Assembly (NCBI GenBank): GCA_017432685.1
Contig: JAFRIR010000118.1
Location: 1 to 64,000 of the forward strand
Length of the DNA: 64,000 nt
Direction: 5' to 3'
Origin: Flexilinea sp.
GTDB taxonomy: Bacteria; Chloroflexota; Anaerolineae; Anaerolineales; Anaerolineaceae
Shown here: piece by piece, positions 32,944-42,014 of the stretch
Numbering within the stretch: the first letter of the stretch is position 1
Layout: every line of letters starts with the position of its first letter
Position numbers and translations under genes: made by a program
The notes under the pieces: model-generated
The model's input: the letters and a program-made list of their open reading frames with translations, nothing else
Databases searched by the model: none
Told to the model about the DNA's origin: nothing

Positions 32944-34476
32944 ATGCTGAATGAATTTGAAACATTGATCAGACGATCCGACATGATCACTTGTCTGCTG
33001 TGCCATGACGCACCCTGTTCCAAAGCCTGCCCGTTTGCAGTGGATCCTGCAAAAAGGTTACGCAGCATCTGGTTCGAAAATGAAAAAGGCGCTGCCGGAG
33101 GCTTCCCCGAACCCTTCCCCTGCGCCTGGTGCCTGTTTCCCTGTGAAAGCGCCTGTGTGAAACCTGGGCAGGTCCCGATCAAAGAACTGATGACTAAACT
33201 GCATGGAGAAGTACTTTCCGGGTCGGAACTTGTGGAAGTAAAAGACGAAGAACTGCTGAAAACGGACATCTGCGGCATCCCGCTGGAAAATCCTTTTCTC
33301 CTTTCCTCTTCCGTGGTTGCCAGCACCTATGACATGTGTGCCCGGGCATTTGAAGCAGGCTGGGCCGGTGCGGCATTCAAGACCATCTGTAATTTTGAGA
33401 TCCATGAGGCATCTCCCCGTTTTTCCGCCATCACCGGCAGTGACGGCTCCATCATCGGTTTCAAAAACATTGAGCAGCTCTCCGATCACAGTGTCGCCGA
33501 AAACATGGCTATTTTCAAACGCCTCAAACAAAATTATCCGACCAAATTTATTCTTGCCTCCATCATGGGGCAAAATGAACAGGAATGGGCAGACCTTGCC
33601 AAAATGTGTCAGGACAACGGCGCCGATGCCATTGAACTGAACTTCTCCTGCCCGAACATGGCCGAAGGCGGACTGGGTTCTGACATCGGTCAGATCCCGG
33701 AACTGGTGGAGCAGCTGACCGCAGCAGCAAAGAAATCCTGCAGCATCCCGGTCCTTGCCAAGCTGACACCGAATGTAGCCTCCATGACTCCGGCAGCTGA
33801 AGCCGCCAGACGTGGCGGGGCGGACGGGATCGCCGCCATCAACACCATCAAGAGCATCACCGGCATCAATCCCCACACCTATATCTCCGCTCCCGCGGTA
33901 CACGGCATGAGCGCTGTCGGCGGGTACAGCGGCAATGCGGTCAAACCAATCGCGCTTCGTTTCATTTCGGAATTGGCATCAGATCCGGAACTGCAGGGGA
34001 TGCACCTCAGCGGAATGGGCGGCATCGAGACCTGGAAGGATGCGCTGGACTTCATTCTGCTTGGCTGTTCCTCCCTTCAGGTGACCACCGCCGTAATGCA
34101 GTACGGCTACCGCATTATTGAGGATCTCAAGGCCGGGCTGAACCGATACCTGACTGAAAAAGGCTTTAACAGCATGAAAGACGCTGTCGGACTGGGCGTG
34201 GAAAATGTCAATGCCTCGACAGACGTGTTGGAACGAGATACGGTGATCTTCCCGAAGTTCAATCTTGAAAAGTGCAACGGCTGCGGACGCTGTGTGCTCT
34301 CCTGCATGGACGGCGGACATCAGGCGATCGAATTTGACGAACTCCGCAACCCGAAATTGAATGGCAAAAAATGCGTCGGCTGCCATCTCTGTGTACTTGT
34401 CTGCCCGCAGAAAGCCATCTCTTCCAGCCGGAAACGCATCAACCGAGGCTGGATCAACCAAAACGCAGAAGAATAA
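32944..34476 (+). CDS. PreA-like dihydropyrimidine dehydrogenase / dihydroorotate dehydrogenase-type Fe-S flavoprotein
   Basis: The 510 residues hold three parts. An N-terminal GltD/PreT-type Fe-S segment (about 1-95) has CLLCHDAPCSKACP and FPCAWCLFPCESACV. A class-1 DHOD flavin barrel (about 108-410) has ELNFSCPN, AKLTPNV and GMGGIETWKDALDFILLG. A two-cluster ferredoxin tail (about 425-495) has CNGCGRCVLSC and CVGCHLCVLVCPQ. PreA normally lacks the first part, which belongs to its partner PreT, and no PreT gene is adjacent. It probably reduces or oxidises a pyrimidine with ferredoxin-like electron transfer; the exact reaction is inferred. AAGGAGG lies four bases before the ATG. Confidence 0.87.
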   Translation: MLNEFETLIRRSDMITCLLCHDAPCSKACPFAVDPAKRLRSIWFENEKGAAGGFPEPFPCAWCLFPCESACVKPGQVPIKELMTKLHGEVLSGSELVEVKDEELLKTDICGIPLENPFLLSSSVVASTYDMCARAFEAGWAGAAFKTICNFEIHEASPRFSAITGSDGSIIGFKNIEQLSDHSVAENMAIFKRLKQNYPTKFILASIMGQNEQEWADLAKMCQDNGADAIELNFSCPNMAEGGLGSDIGQIPELVEQLTAAAKKSCSIPVLAKLTPNVASMTPAAEAARRGGADGIAAINTIKSITGINPHTYISAPAVHGMSAVGGYSGNAVKPIALRFISELASDPELQGMHLSGMGGIETWKDALDFILLGCSSLQVTTAVMQYGYRIIEDLKAGLNRYLTEKGFNSMKDAVGLGVENVNASTDVLERDTVIFPKFNLEKCNGCGRCVLSCMDGGHQAIEFDELRNPKLNGKKCVGCHLCVLVCPQKAISSSRKRINRGWINQNAEE

Positions 34477-35478
34477 GTGCAAATGGGAAGCGAAGAAAAG
34501 CGATCCAATGCAGCAGTGATTGCGGAAAAAATCCTGCGAGCTGTCAATGACGGTCATCTGTCATCCATTGAAGGCAGTGAGGAATATTTAATGAAGCGTG
34601 CCGCAGTGGAGGATGAGCCGCTGCCATTGATCAAGCCTCTGCTCAATCGGGAAAATGGGACAGTCAGTGACTTCCACGGGATGCAGCTGCTGTGCTTCGG
34701 TAACAAAGAGGAGAACTCTTACACGATACTTTATCTGCACGGCGGAGGTTATGCTGAGGAGATACTGCCTTTCCACCTGAATTTTACAAGTAAACTTGCG
34801 GAGCGAATCGGCGCTCTTGTTTTTGTCCCGATCTATCCGCTGGCGCCGAACCACACCTGGGAAGAGACCTATGCCCTGTTGACAGCGCTTTATAAACAGA
34901 TGCTTGCCGAAAAAAAGAACGAGATCACCTTCATGGGTGACTCTGCCGGAGGCGGGCTGGCCATCGCTTTCTGTCAGTACCTCAAAACCATTTCTCTGCC
35001 CCAGCCGGATCATCTGATCGGTCTCTCTCCCTGGGTGGACGTCTGTATGGAAGACAGTGATTACGAGCCCTACCGTCCACTGGATCCCATGCTGGATGTG
35101 ACAGGGCTGCAGACCTTTGGAAAAGCCTGGGCCGGAGATCTGGACCTTCGTGATCCGAAGGTCAGTCCGGCCTTCGGGGACAATCACGGTCTTCCCAAAA
35201 CCCTGCTTTTCACCGGGACACGTGAGATTCTTTATCCGGATATCTGTAAATTTTATGAGAAAATGCGGTCTGACGAAGTGAATGTGGAACTGATTACCGG
35301 GAAAGGAATGAATCATGTTTATCCGCTTTTCGGTCTTCAGGAATCCAAAGAAGCCATCGCCCGTATCGATTTTGAAATCACCGGGAAGGAAAGCACAGGA
35401 GCGGAAAGATCAAAACATTTCCCCTCTCTGACACCGCCCGATTTTCTCTCGCAGCATAAAGAGATCCTGATATCATAA
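34477..35478 (+). CDS. Alpha/beta hydrolase of the HSL (GDXG) esterase family
   Basis: The 333-residue protein has the oxyanion motif LHGGGYAEE, the nucleophile elbow GDSAGGGLA, an Asp in TGTREILYPD and the catalytic His in GMNHVYPLF, as expected for hormone-sensitive-lipase-type carboxylesterases acting on short acyl esters. There is no signal peptide, so it is cytoplasmic. It starts directly after the PreA-like stop, either at GTG 34477 or ATG 34483; no clear ribosome-binding site is visible, so coupling to the upstream gene is likely. The terminator at 35504 follows. Confidence 0.88.
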   Translation: MQMGSEEKRSNAAVIAEKILRAVNDGHLSSIEGSEEYLMKRAAVEDEPLPLIKPLLNRENGTVSDFHGMQLLCFGNKEENSYTILYLHGGGYAEEILPFHLNFTSKLAERIGALVFVPIYPLAPNHTWEETYALLTALYKQMLAEKKNEITFMGDSAGGGLAIAFCQYLKTISLPQPDHLIGLSPWVDVCMEDSDYEPYRPLDPMLDVTGLQTFGKAWAGDLDLRDPKVSPAFGDNHGLPKTLLFTGTREILYPDICKFYEKMRSDEVNVELITGKGMNHVYPLFGLQESKEAIARIDFEITGKESTGAERSKHFPSLTPPDFLSQHKEILIS

Positions 35479-35503
35479 GCAGAGTCAAACGAATTAAATA
35501 TCA

Positions 35504-35536
35504 GTGCCGGGAGGTAATTCCCGGCACCTGTTTTTC
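35504..35536. terminator. Terminator between esterase and clpC
   Basis: Stem GTGCCGGGA / TCCCGGCAC with a six-base loop, then CTGTTTTTC on the plus strand. It abuts the clpC stop and may serve both convergent genes. Confidence 0.85.
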
Positions 35537-38088
35537 TAATAAGCAGATGGCAGCGGAGCTGGTTCACTCGGCTCCGGCCGTGAAAGACGCGTGCGCTTTT
35601 TGCTCATCTTCAACTCACCGTTTTTGTCCAGTGAGAAGACAATGGTGTCGCCATCGTGGAACTTGTGCGCCAGAAGCGCTTCGGAAAGCGGATTTTCCAC
35701 CTTCTCCTGGATCACACGGCGCAGCGGACGGGCGCCCATCTCCGGATCAAACCCTTCCCGGGTCAGCTTTTCCAGAGCGGTTTCCGAAAGCTGCAGTTTG
35801 ATGTTCTGGTCAGCAAGCAGTGCACCGACTTTATTGAATTCCAACTCGGTGATGCGCTGCATATCGTCCATGTTGAGTGCACGGAAAACAACCACGTTAT
35901 CCAGACGGTTGATGAATTCCGGCCGGAAGGCTTTCTTGAGCCGGTCCATCAGCTTCTTGCGCATATCCTCATAACCGGCCTTTTCGGCGTTTTCATCCGT
36001 CCCGATCAGGTCAAACCCAAAGCTGCCCTGTTTACGGATCACCTCTGCCCCGATGTTGGAGGTCATCACGATGATCGCGTTGCGGAAGTCGACCTTTTTC
36101 CCGCGCGAATCGGTCAGGTGACCTTCTTCCATGATCTGCAGCAGCATGTTGTGTATCTCCGGGTTCGCCTTGTCGATCTCATCAAAAACAACGATAGAAT
36201 ATGGCTTGCGGCGAATTGCTTCTGTCAGCTGTCCGGCGTCATCATAACCGATATATCCCGGAGGGGCGCCGGTGAGACGGGAAGCTGTGTGCCGTTCCAT
36301 GAATTCTGACATATCAAACTGCAGCAGGGAATCTTCACTGCCGAAAAGGAATTTTGCCAGAGATTTTGTCAGTTCGGTCTTTCCGACACCGGTCGGACCA
36401 AGGAAAAGGAACGAACCGATGGGGCGGCGCGGATCCTTCAGTCCGGAGCGGGAACGGCGGATCGCCTGAGAGATGGAGACAATAGCCTCATCCTGCCCGA
36501 TAATGCTCTTGCGCAGTTCATCTTCCATCGAAAGCAGACGCTGGGTCTCGTTGGTGCTCATCTGTCCGGCGGGAATGCCGGTCCACATGGAAACAACTTC
36601 CGCCACATCTTCGACCGTGACCCGGGGACTATTCATGCGGTCCCAATTCTTGTTGAGGGTGTCGATTTGCTGCCGCAGGGCATTTTCGCGGTTCTGCAGC
36701 TGGTTCAATTTTGTTTTGTCGTTCTGTTCCGAAGCCAGCATCTGTTCCTTCCAGACGGAACGCAGCTGCTTGATCATTTCATTGGATTCCATCGCCCGCG
36801 GACTCTTGTACATGCGGACTCGGGAAGCGGCTTCATCGATCAGGTCGATTGCCTTGTCCGGCAGGAAACGCTCGGAAATATAGCGTTTGGAGAGATCGGC
36901 TGCGGCTTCCAATGCGTCGTCCGTGATGACCAGCTGGTGATGGTCTTCATATTTCGGACGAATGCCGCGCAGGATCTCAACCGTTTCCTCAACAGAAGGT
37001 TCCCCAACAGAAACCGACTGGAAACGCCGCTCCAGCGCCGGGTCTTTTTCAATGTTGCGGCGGTATTCATCCGTTGTCGTAGCGCCGATAACCTGGATCT
37101 CACCACGGGAAAGAGCCGGCTTGAGGATGTTTGCGGCATCCACGGCAGAACCGCCTGAGCCCGCTCCAACCAGCATATGGATCTCATCGATGAAGAGGAT
37201 CGCCTGCGTGTTTTTCAGTTCGTCAATGACCCGTTTGAGCCGCTCTTCGAACTGTCCTCGGTACATGGTACCGGCAACCAGGGAGCCCACATCTAATTGC
37301 AGGACACGCTTGTTCAGCAGCTGTGCCGGCACATTGCCGTCAACAACTGCCTGAGCCAGACCTTCCACGATGGCCGTCTTCCCGACACCCGGTTCCCCGA
37401 TGAGGGCCGGGTTATTCTTTGTGCGGCGGGCAAGGATCTGGATCACGCGTTCGATCTCATTTTTCCGTCCGATGACCGGATCCAGCTTCCCGGCTGCCGC
37501 TTTGGCAGTCAGGTCGGTCGCCAGCTGGTCCATCAGCGGCGATTCCTTTTTCTTCAGCCCCTGCTGACGACGCCCGGCAGCCACTTCGGCAAATTCCGGC
37601 GGAGGGGGAGCCTGCTGTTCCTGCTGCACACTGTTGGAGGTTCCGTTTTCCATGGTGCTGCGCAGTTCTTCCCGGATGCGATCTTCGTTCAGACCCATCC
37701 GTGCCAGAATGCGGTTTGCCCTTGCATCCGGTGTTTCGATCAGGCTCAGAAGAAGGTGTTCGGTACTGACATAATTTTCTTTCGATTGTGTTGCCCGCAG
37801 CACAGCGCGCCGCAGCACATCCTGCACACCCGCGGAAAGCACTTCCTGCGGACGGGAAATTTCAAGGGGCGCTTCTTCCGGCTCCATAGAAGCATTGATC
37901 TCACGGACCCGGTCAGCAGTTACGTTCAGATTTTCAAGCACTTTCCCGGCGGTCGAGCCCTGCACCTGGATCAAACCGAGCAGCAGATGTTCGGTACCGA
38001 TCTGAAGTGTATGACTCATGGCAGCTTCTTTGTGCGCTAAGCTCAAAACGCGCCGTGCTCTTTGTGTAAATTGATCAATTCCAGCCAT
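35536..38088 (-). CDS. clpC: ATP-dependent Clp protease ATP-binding subunit ClpC
   Basis: This AAA+ unfoldase feeds proteins to ClpP. The 850 residues contain the double Clp-N repeat (1-150), AAA domain 1 with Walker [10 protein letters not shown] near 215 and Walker [11 protein letters not shown], and a short middle helix region (about 410-480) of ClpC size rather than ClpB size. AAA domain 2 has GPTGVGKTE near 555 and VVFDEIDKA, and the C-terminal D2-small domain contains [12 protein letters not shown]. There is no mcsA/mcsB/ctsR operon around it, unlike in Bacillus. It is transcribed alone; a Thr-rich or UVR segment is not evident. Confidence 0.95.
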   Translation of the reverse strand: MAGIDQFTQRARRVLSLAHKEAAMSHTLQIGTEHLLLGLIQVQGSTAGKVLENLNVTADRVREINASMEPEEAPLEISRPQEVLSAGVQDVLRRAVLRATQSKENYVSTEHLLLSLIETPDARANRILARMGLNEDRIREELRSTMENGTSNSVQQEQQAPPPPEFAEVAAGRRQQGLKKKESPLMDQLATDLTAKAAAGKLDPVIGRKNEIERVIQILARRTKNNPALIGEPGVGKTAIVEGLAQAVVDGNVPAQLLNKRVLQLDVGSLVAGTMYRGQFEERLKRVIDELKNTQAILFIDEIHMLVGAGSGGSAVDAANILKPALSRGEIQVIGATTTDEYRRNIEKDPALERRFQSVSVGEPSVEETVEILRGIRPKYEDHHQLVITDDALEAAADLSKRYISERFLPDKAIDLIDEAASRVRMYKSPRAMESNEMIKQLRSVWKEQMLASEQNDKTKLNQLQNRENALRQQIDTLNKNWDRMNSPRVTVEDVAEVVSMWTGIPAGQMSTNETQRLLSMEDELRKSIIGQDEAIVSISQAIRRSRSGLKDPRRPIGSFLFLGPTGVGKTELTKSLAKFLFGSEDSLLQFDMSEFMERHTASRLTGAPPGYIGYDDAGQLTEAIRRKPYSIVVFDEIDKANPEIHNMLLQIMEEGHLTDSRGKKVDFRNAIIVMTSNIGAEVIRKQGSFGFDLIGTDENAEKAGYEDMRKKLMDRLKKAFRPEFINRLDNVVVFRALNMDDMQRITELEFNKVGALLADQNIKLQLSETALEKLTREGFDPEMGARPLRRVIQEKVENPLSEALLAHKFHDGDTIVFSLDKNGELKMSKKRTRLSRPEPSEPAPLPSAY

Positions 38089-38203
38089 TTTCTTTCGTAT
38101 TCTTCCTTCACAAACATTTTACCAGAACTATCGGCTATTTTCCAAATAATAATACGGCAGGAGAATAAGAATTTTATTAACATGAACCTGATACAATTAT
38201 TAA

Positions 38204-38364
38204 GAGACATCTAAAAACTCCCGAGCGGGGGTATGGGGGCTGCATAGCCCCCGAAAACCATGGCGCGGGGAAGTTATTTCCCGAGTAAAAAACAATTAGA
38301 ATCCCGCGCCATAAATAATAAACTGTGAATGAGGACATAATTTTATAGCTTTTTAGAGGTGCCC
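38204..38364. mobile_element. MITE-like element, copy 3 (inverted, with 8-bp target duplication)
   Basis: The element is inverted relative to copies 1 and 2. Its ends are GAGACATCTAAAAACTCCCG and TTTTTAGAGGTGCCC. ATTATTAA stands directly on both sides (38196-38203 and 38365-38372). The core hairpin GGGGGC/GCCCCC is kept, but the second stem is a different sequence (ATGGCGCGGG with CCCGCGCCAT, 38260 and 38303). It sits 30 bp before the next gene start and so forms much of its leader. Confidence 0.88.
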
Positions 38365-38394
38365 ATTATTAATATGGAGTTATTAAGGAAGAAA

Positions 38395-39366
38395 ATGAAA
38401 AACATCCGGATCATATTTCTTATGCTGGCAGTTTTGTTCTGCCGGGCAAACGTACAGGCACAGGAAAATTTCAGTCTCGGGAGTTCCGCCGGACTTTATG
38501 ATCCGGAGGCTGGTACCGTGATCCTGAACAGCGGGTATAAAATGCCGGTCATCGGGATCCATTGCATCTCTTCGTCAGTTGCTGAGACTGAAGAGCTGGT
38601 TTATACAGCCCTTCAGGAAGGCTTCCGCATGATCCGCGTCGGAACCGGCATGGTCAATGAAGAAGGCGCCTGGAAAGGGATCAAAAAAGCGCTGGAAGAA
38701 AAGCTGATCACCCGGGAAGAGATTTTTATCACCGCCGAACTGAACGCAGCGGAAATTGAAAACCCTGACAATGCGATCCGGAACCTTTTGACACGCCTGG
38801 AACTGAATTATATTGACCTGATACTCCTTCGTCAAAGTCAATATGACAGGGATGCTGCCCTCTGGGCAGCCATGGAAAAGGCAAACAAAGCCGGAACGAT
38901 CCATTCCCTCGGGCTTGCCGGTTTTTCGGAAACGATGAACCTGGATCTGTTCCTGAACAATGGCGCCCAAACCATGCCCGCTGCGGTACAGCTTTCCGTT
39001 TACCCTTATGAACAGCGTCAGGATATGCGTGAACAGCTGAGCGCTTACGGAGCAGTCATGATAACGGACGATCCTTTAGGCGGGAACGGTGAGGAACAGG
39101 TCCTTTTCGCAGACCCGGCAGTCAGTGTAGCGGCTACCTGGCATCAGAAAACGTCCGCCCAGGTCATCCTGCGATGGCAGCTGCAGTCCGGCAATGTCAT
39201 CATGCTTACACCCGAACATATATCTGAGATCTCAGAATATGCTGATATTTTTGATTTTTCGCTTGAGGCTGATGAAATGCAGCAGATCAATGCGCTGGAC
39301 CGTCAGCAGCGCCTGACCGAATTTGAATCCGTACCGGTCGCCCCGGTCGAAGAATGGTTTAAATAA
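38395..39366 (+). CDS. Exported aldo/keto-reductase-fold protein lacking all four catalytic residues
   Basis: The start at 38395 follows AAGGAAGAAA; an upstream in-frame GTG lies inside the MITE. A signal peptide covers about residues 1-23 (ending VQAQ). The rest aligns with the AKR barrel from NSGYKMPVIGIH to the end. Each catalytic position is changed: GFRMIRVGTGMVNE replaces the Asp and Tyr of GYRHIDTAxxYGNE with Arg and Met, FITAEL has Glu for Lys, and ILLRQS has Arg for His. NADPH-side motifs (VILRWQLQSGNVIMLTPE) are partly kept. An extracytoplasmic AKR without tetrad residues is probably a binding or scaffold protein. A 22-bp palindromic terminator follows. Confidence 0.85.
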   Translation: MKNIRIIFLMLAVLFCRANVQAQENFSLGSSAGLYDPEAGTVILNSGYKMPVIGIHCISSSVAETEELVYTALQEGFRMIRVGTGMVNEEGAWKGIKKALEEKLITREEIFITAELNAAEIENPDNAIRNLLTRLELNYIDLILLRQSQYDRDAALWAAMEKANKAGTIHSLGLAGFSETMNLDLFLNNGAQTMPAAVQLSVYPYEQRQDMREQLSAYGAVMITDDPLGGNGEEQVLFADPAVSVAATWHQKTSAQVILRWQLQSGNVIMLTPEHISEISEYADIFDFSLEADEMQQINALDRQQRLTEFESVPVAPVEEWFK

Positions 39367-39415
39367 TCAGAAACAAAAAATTCGTGGGTAAACCCCACGA
39401 ATTTTTTGTTTCTGA
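39367..39415. terminator. Bidirectional terminator between AKR-like gene and livF
   Basis: A perfect 22-bp inverted repeat (39367-39388 with 39394-39415) has a five-base loop and A/T-rich feet, placed between two convergent genes. Confidence 0.88.
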
Positions 39416-39423
39416 TTTATATG

Positions 39424-40134
39424 CTACGCTCCGCTGCCGAGGTAAGCGGCTTTGATGCCGGGATCATTGAGCAGCTTATGCCCGGTTCCCTGCATTCCCA
39501 GCATACCGGTCTCCAGAACGAAAGCGTAATCCGCGATACGCAGGGCTGCATTGGCGTTCTGTTCCACCAGCAGGATCGTGATCCCCTCATCATGAAGGGT
39601 CTGAATGATCTCGAAAATGCTCTTGATCACCAGCGGGGCAAGGCCCAGGGAAGGCTCATCCATCATGAGGATCTTTGGGCGCATCATGAGTGCGCGTCCG
39701 ACAGCCAGCATTTGCTGCTCACCACCGGAAAGGGTTCCCGCCAGCTGCCAGGAACGTTCCTTGAGCCGCGGAAAGAGCTGGTAGACATGCTCCACATCAG
39801 CAGTGATGTCATCCTTGCGCAGATAAGCGCCGATACGCAGGTTCTCGTAAGTGGTGAGGTTCGGGAAAACACGGCGGCCTTCCGGGACCATACAAATGCC
39901 CTGGGAGACGATCTGCTGCGGCTGCTGACCGGCGATCACGTTCCCGTCATAAGTGATCGTTCCGGACTTCACCGGCACCAGCCCGGAAATAGCCCGCAGG
40001 GTGGTGGATTTTCCTGCGCCGTTCGCGCCGATCAGGGTTACGATCTGTCCTTTTTCCACATCAAAGGAGATGCCTTTCAGCGCCTCAATGCCGCCATAAT
40101 TCACTCTGAGATCTCTGACTCTCAACAGACTCAT
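39424..40134 (-). CDS. livF: Branched-chain amino acid ABC transporter ATP-binding protein LivF
   Basis: The 236-residue ATPase has Walker A GANGAGKST, signature LSGGEQQML, Walker B ILMMDEPSLGLAP and the H-loop region LLVEQNA, all typical of LivF. It is the last gene of the minus-strand order livH-livM-livG-livF, and its start overlaps the livG stop by 4 bp. With LivG it powers uptake of Leu/Ile/Val or related substrates through LivHM. Confidence 0.95.
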   Translation of the reverse strand: MSLLRVRDLRVNYGGIEALKGISFDVEKGQIVTLIGANGAGKSTTLRAISGLVPVKSGTITYDGNVIAGQQPQQIVSQGICMVPEGRRVFPNLTTYENLRIGAYLRKDDITADVEHVYQLFPRLKERSWQLAGTLSGGEQQMLAVGRALMMRPKILMMDEPSLGLAPLVIKSIFEIIQTLHDEGITILLVEQNANAALRIADYAFVLETGMLGMQGTGHKLLNDPGIKAAYLGSGA

Positions 40135-40901
40135 AGTTCATCCCCTCCTCCCAGATAGGCATCGATAACAGCCTGATTGTTCTGGATCTCTTCCGGAGTT
40201 CCTTCAGCGATCTGCTTCCCGAACTCGATGACGTAGATCCGGTCGGAAATTTTCATGACCAGATTCATGTGATGCTCAATGATGAAAACCGTCAGGTCAA
40301 ACTCACTGCGGATGCGGCGGATAAACTCACCCAATTCGTCCGTTTCCTGCGGGTTCATCCCGGCAGCCGGTTCATCCAACAGCAGGAGCTTCGGTCTGGT
40401 GGCCAGTGCACGGACGATCTCCAGCAGACGCTGCTTCCCGTAAGGCAGGGAAACAGCCATTTCATCCCGCAGGTCATAGAGATCGACCTTCTTCAGCAGG
40501 GCGTCCGTGTCTTCCCGCATACGCTTCTCTTCAGCCTTGTTCAGGCGGAATGTCGCGGAAAACAGACCGGCGGTCCGGCGCAGGTGATGCGCGGTCAGAA
40601 CATTTTCAAAGACCGTCATCGAAGAAAACAGTCGGATGTTCTGGAAAGTACGGGCAATTCCCCGCAGTGTGACTTCATCCGGACGCAGGCCGGTGATGTT
40701 TTCATCCAGCAGCGTGATGCGTCCTGCGGTCGGCTGATAAACGCCGGTCACCGCGTTGAAAGCCGTGGTCTTCCCGGCGCCGTTCGGACCGATCAGCGCG
40801 ACGATCTCACCTTTATTGATCTCCATGCTGAAGTTGTCAACGGCAACGACACCGCCGAACTGCATGGTCAGGTTTTCAATTTGCAAAACAGTGTCTTTCA
40901 T
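40131..40901 (-). CDS. livG: Branched-chain amino acid ABC transporter ATP-binding protein LivG
   Basis: The 256-residue ATPase has Walker A GPNGAGKTT, a LivG-type signature region SLPYGKQRLLEIVRAL, Walker B LLLLDEPAAGMNP and the HAAT-family tail EGTPEEIQNNQAVIDAYLGG. It overlaps livM by 4 bp at its start and livF by 4 bp at its end, indicating coupled translation of the importer subunits. Confidence 0.95.
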   Translation of the reverse strand: MKDTVLQIENLTMQFGGVVAVDNFSMEINKGEIVALIGPNGAGKTTAFNAVTGVYQPTAGRITLLDENITGLRPDEVTLRGIARTFQNIRLFSSMTVFENVLTAHHLRRTAGLFSATFRLNKAEEKRMREDTDALLKKVDLYDLRDEMAVSLPYGKQRLLEIVRALATRPKLLLLDEPAAGMNPQETDELGEFIRRIRSEFDLTVFIIEHHMNLVMKISDRIYVIEFGKQIAEGTPEEIQNNQAVIDAYLGGGDEL

Positions 40902-42004
40902 TTTGCGCTCCCTCCTTCAGTGGTTTTCTTCCTCCGGAACAGGTCAGGCAGCTCTTTGGTGCCCATGATGCCCTGCCTGAAAAACAGCACGACGATCATG
41001 ATGATAAAGGAGAAGACCACAAGACGGAAACCGTTGCGCATAAGCGGCAGTTCATGCCCGCCAATATATTGCTTCTGATCCAGGAAGCGCAGCCACCACT
41101 CGGAAGCCGCCACAAACAGGAAGGAAGCCAGGACACTGCCGGTCACCGAGCCGAGACCTCCGATGACAACAATGAGCAAGATCTCATAAGTCATGGCAGT
41201 GGTAAAGCTCTTTGCCTGAACGGTGGTCTGGTACATCGCCAGCATAGCGCCGCCGACACCGGCAAAGAAAGAGGATACACAAAATGCCATCTGTTTATGG
41301 CTCGCCAGATGGATACCCATGGCTTCCGCGGCAATTTCATCATCCTTGATGGCCCGCATCGCCCGGCCGTAGGTCGAGTTGATGAGCAGCAGGATAATGG
41401 CAATACAGATTCCGGAGATGATCATCGGCACCAGGGTTGAAAGGTAAACCACGACCTCTCCGTTGGCATTGCGGATGTTGAAATCGTTGAAAGTCGGGAA
41501 CAGCCGCAGCATGTTGGAACCGTTTGTGATCGGCCCCAGCTTATCCCACTGGAAGAAGGTGCGGATGATCTCGGCAAAGCCCAGCGTTGCAATAGCCAGA
41601 TAGTCACTCTTGAGCCGCAGTACCGGAAGACCGATGAGAAAAGCAAACAGAGCAGCGACCAGGCCGCCAAGGATCATCGCCAGGAAAAAGGGCATCGTGA
41701 ATTGGATCAAACCGCCGTTATAGTACTGGTAAACGATCGGGCGCTGGTCCACCGGAATCGTGAAGATCGAAAAGACATAGGCGCCGATCAGCATGAACCC
41801 GGCTTGACCCAGCGAGAAAATGCCGGTAAACCCGTTCAGCAGGTTCATGGAAACGGCTACCAATGCATAGGTCGCGCCTTTTTTGAGAACGGTGAAGATC
41901 ATCGAGGTAGGCGCCATGGTCTGCTCCATCACAAACACGCCGGCATATACCGCGATGATGATCAGGACAGTGATGAGGTGAGGAAGATCAAGTTTCTTTT
42001 TCAT
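40898..42004 (-). CDS. livM: Branched-chain amino acid ABC transporter permease LivM
   Basis: The ATG at 42004 with GAGGTG six bases upstream is preferred over longer frames. The 368-residue protein has eight to ten membrane segments and the LivM motifs LNGFTGIFSLGQAGFM, AIATLGFAEIIR, GRAMRAIKDDEIAAEAMGI and IVVIGGLGSVTGSVLAS. It forms the membrane channel with LivH. A C-terminal cytoplasmic tail is short and basic. Confidence 0.94.
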   Translation of the reverse strand: MKKKLDLPHLITVLIIIAVYAGVFVMEQTMAPTSMIFTVLKKGATYALVAVSMNLLNGFTGIFSLGQAGFMLIGAYVFSIFTIPVDQRPIVYQYYNGGLIQFTMPFFLAMILGGLVAALFAFLIGLPVLRLKSDYLAIATLGFAEIIRTFFQWDKLGPITNGSNMLRLFPTFNDFNIRNANGEVVVYLSTLVPMIISGICIAIILLLINSTYGRAMRAIKDDEIAAEAMGIHLASHKQMAFCVSSFFAGVGGAMLAMYQTTVQAKSFTTAMTYEILLIVVIGGLGSVTGSVLASFLFVAASEWWLRFLDQKQYIGGHELPLMRNGFRLVVFSFIIMIVVLFFRQGIMGTKELPDLFRRKKTTEGGSAK

Positions 42005-42014
42005 GGGATCCACC

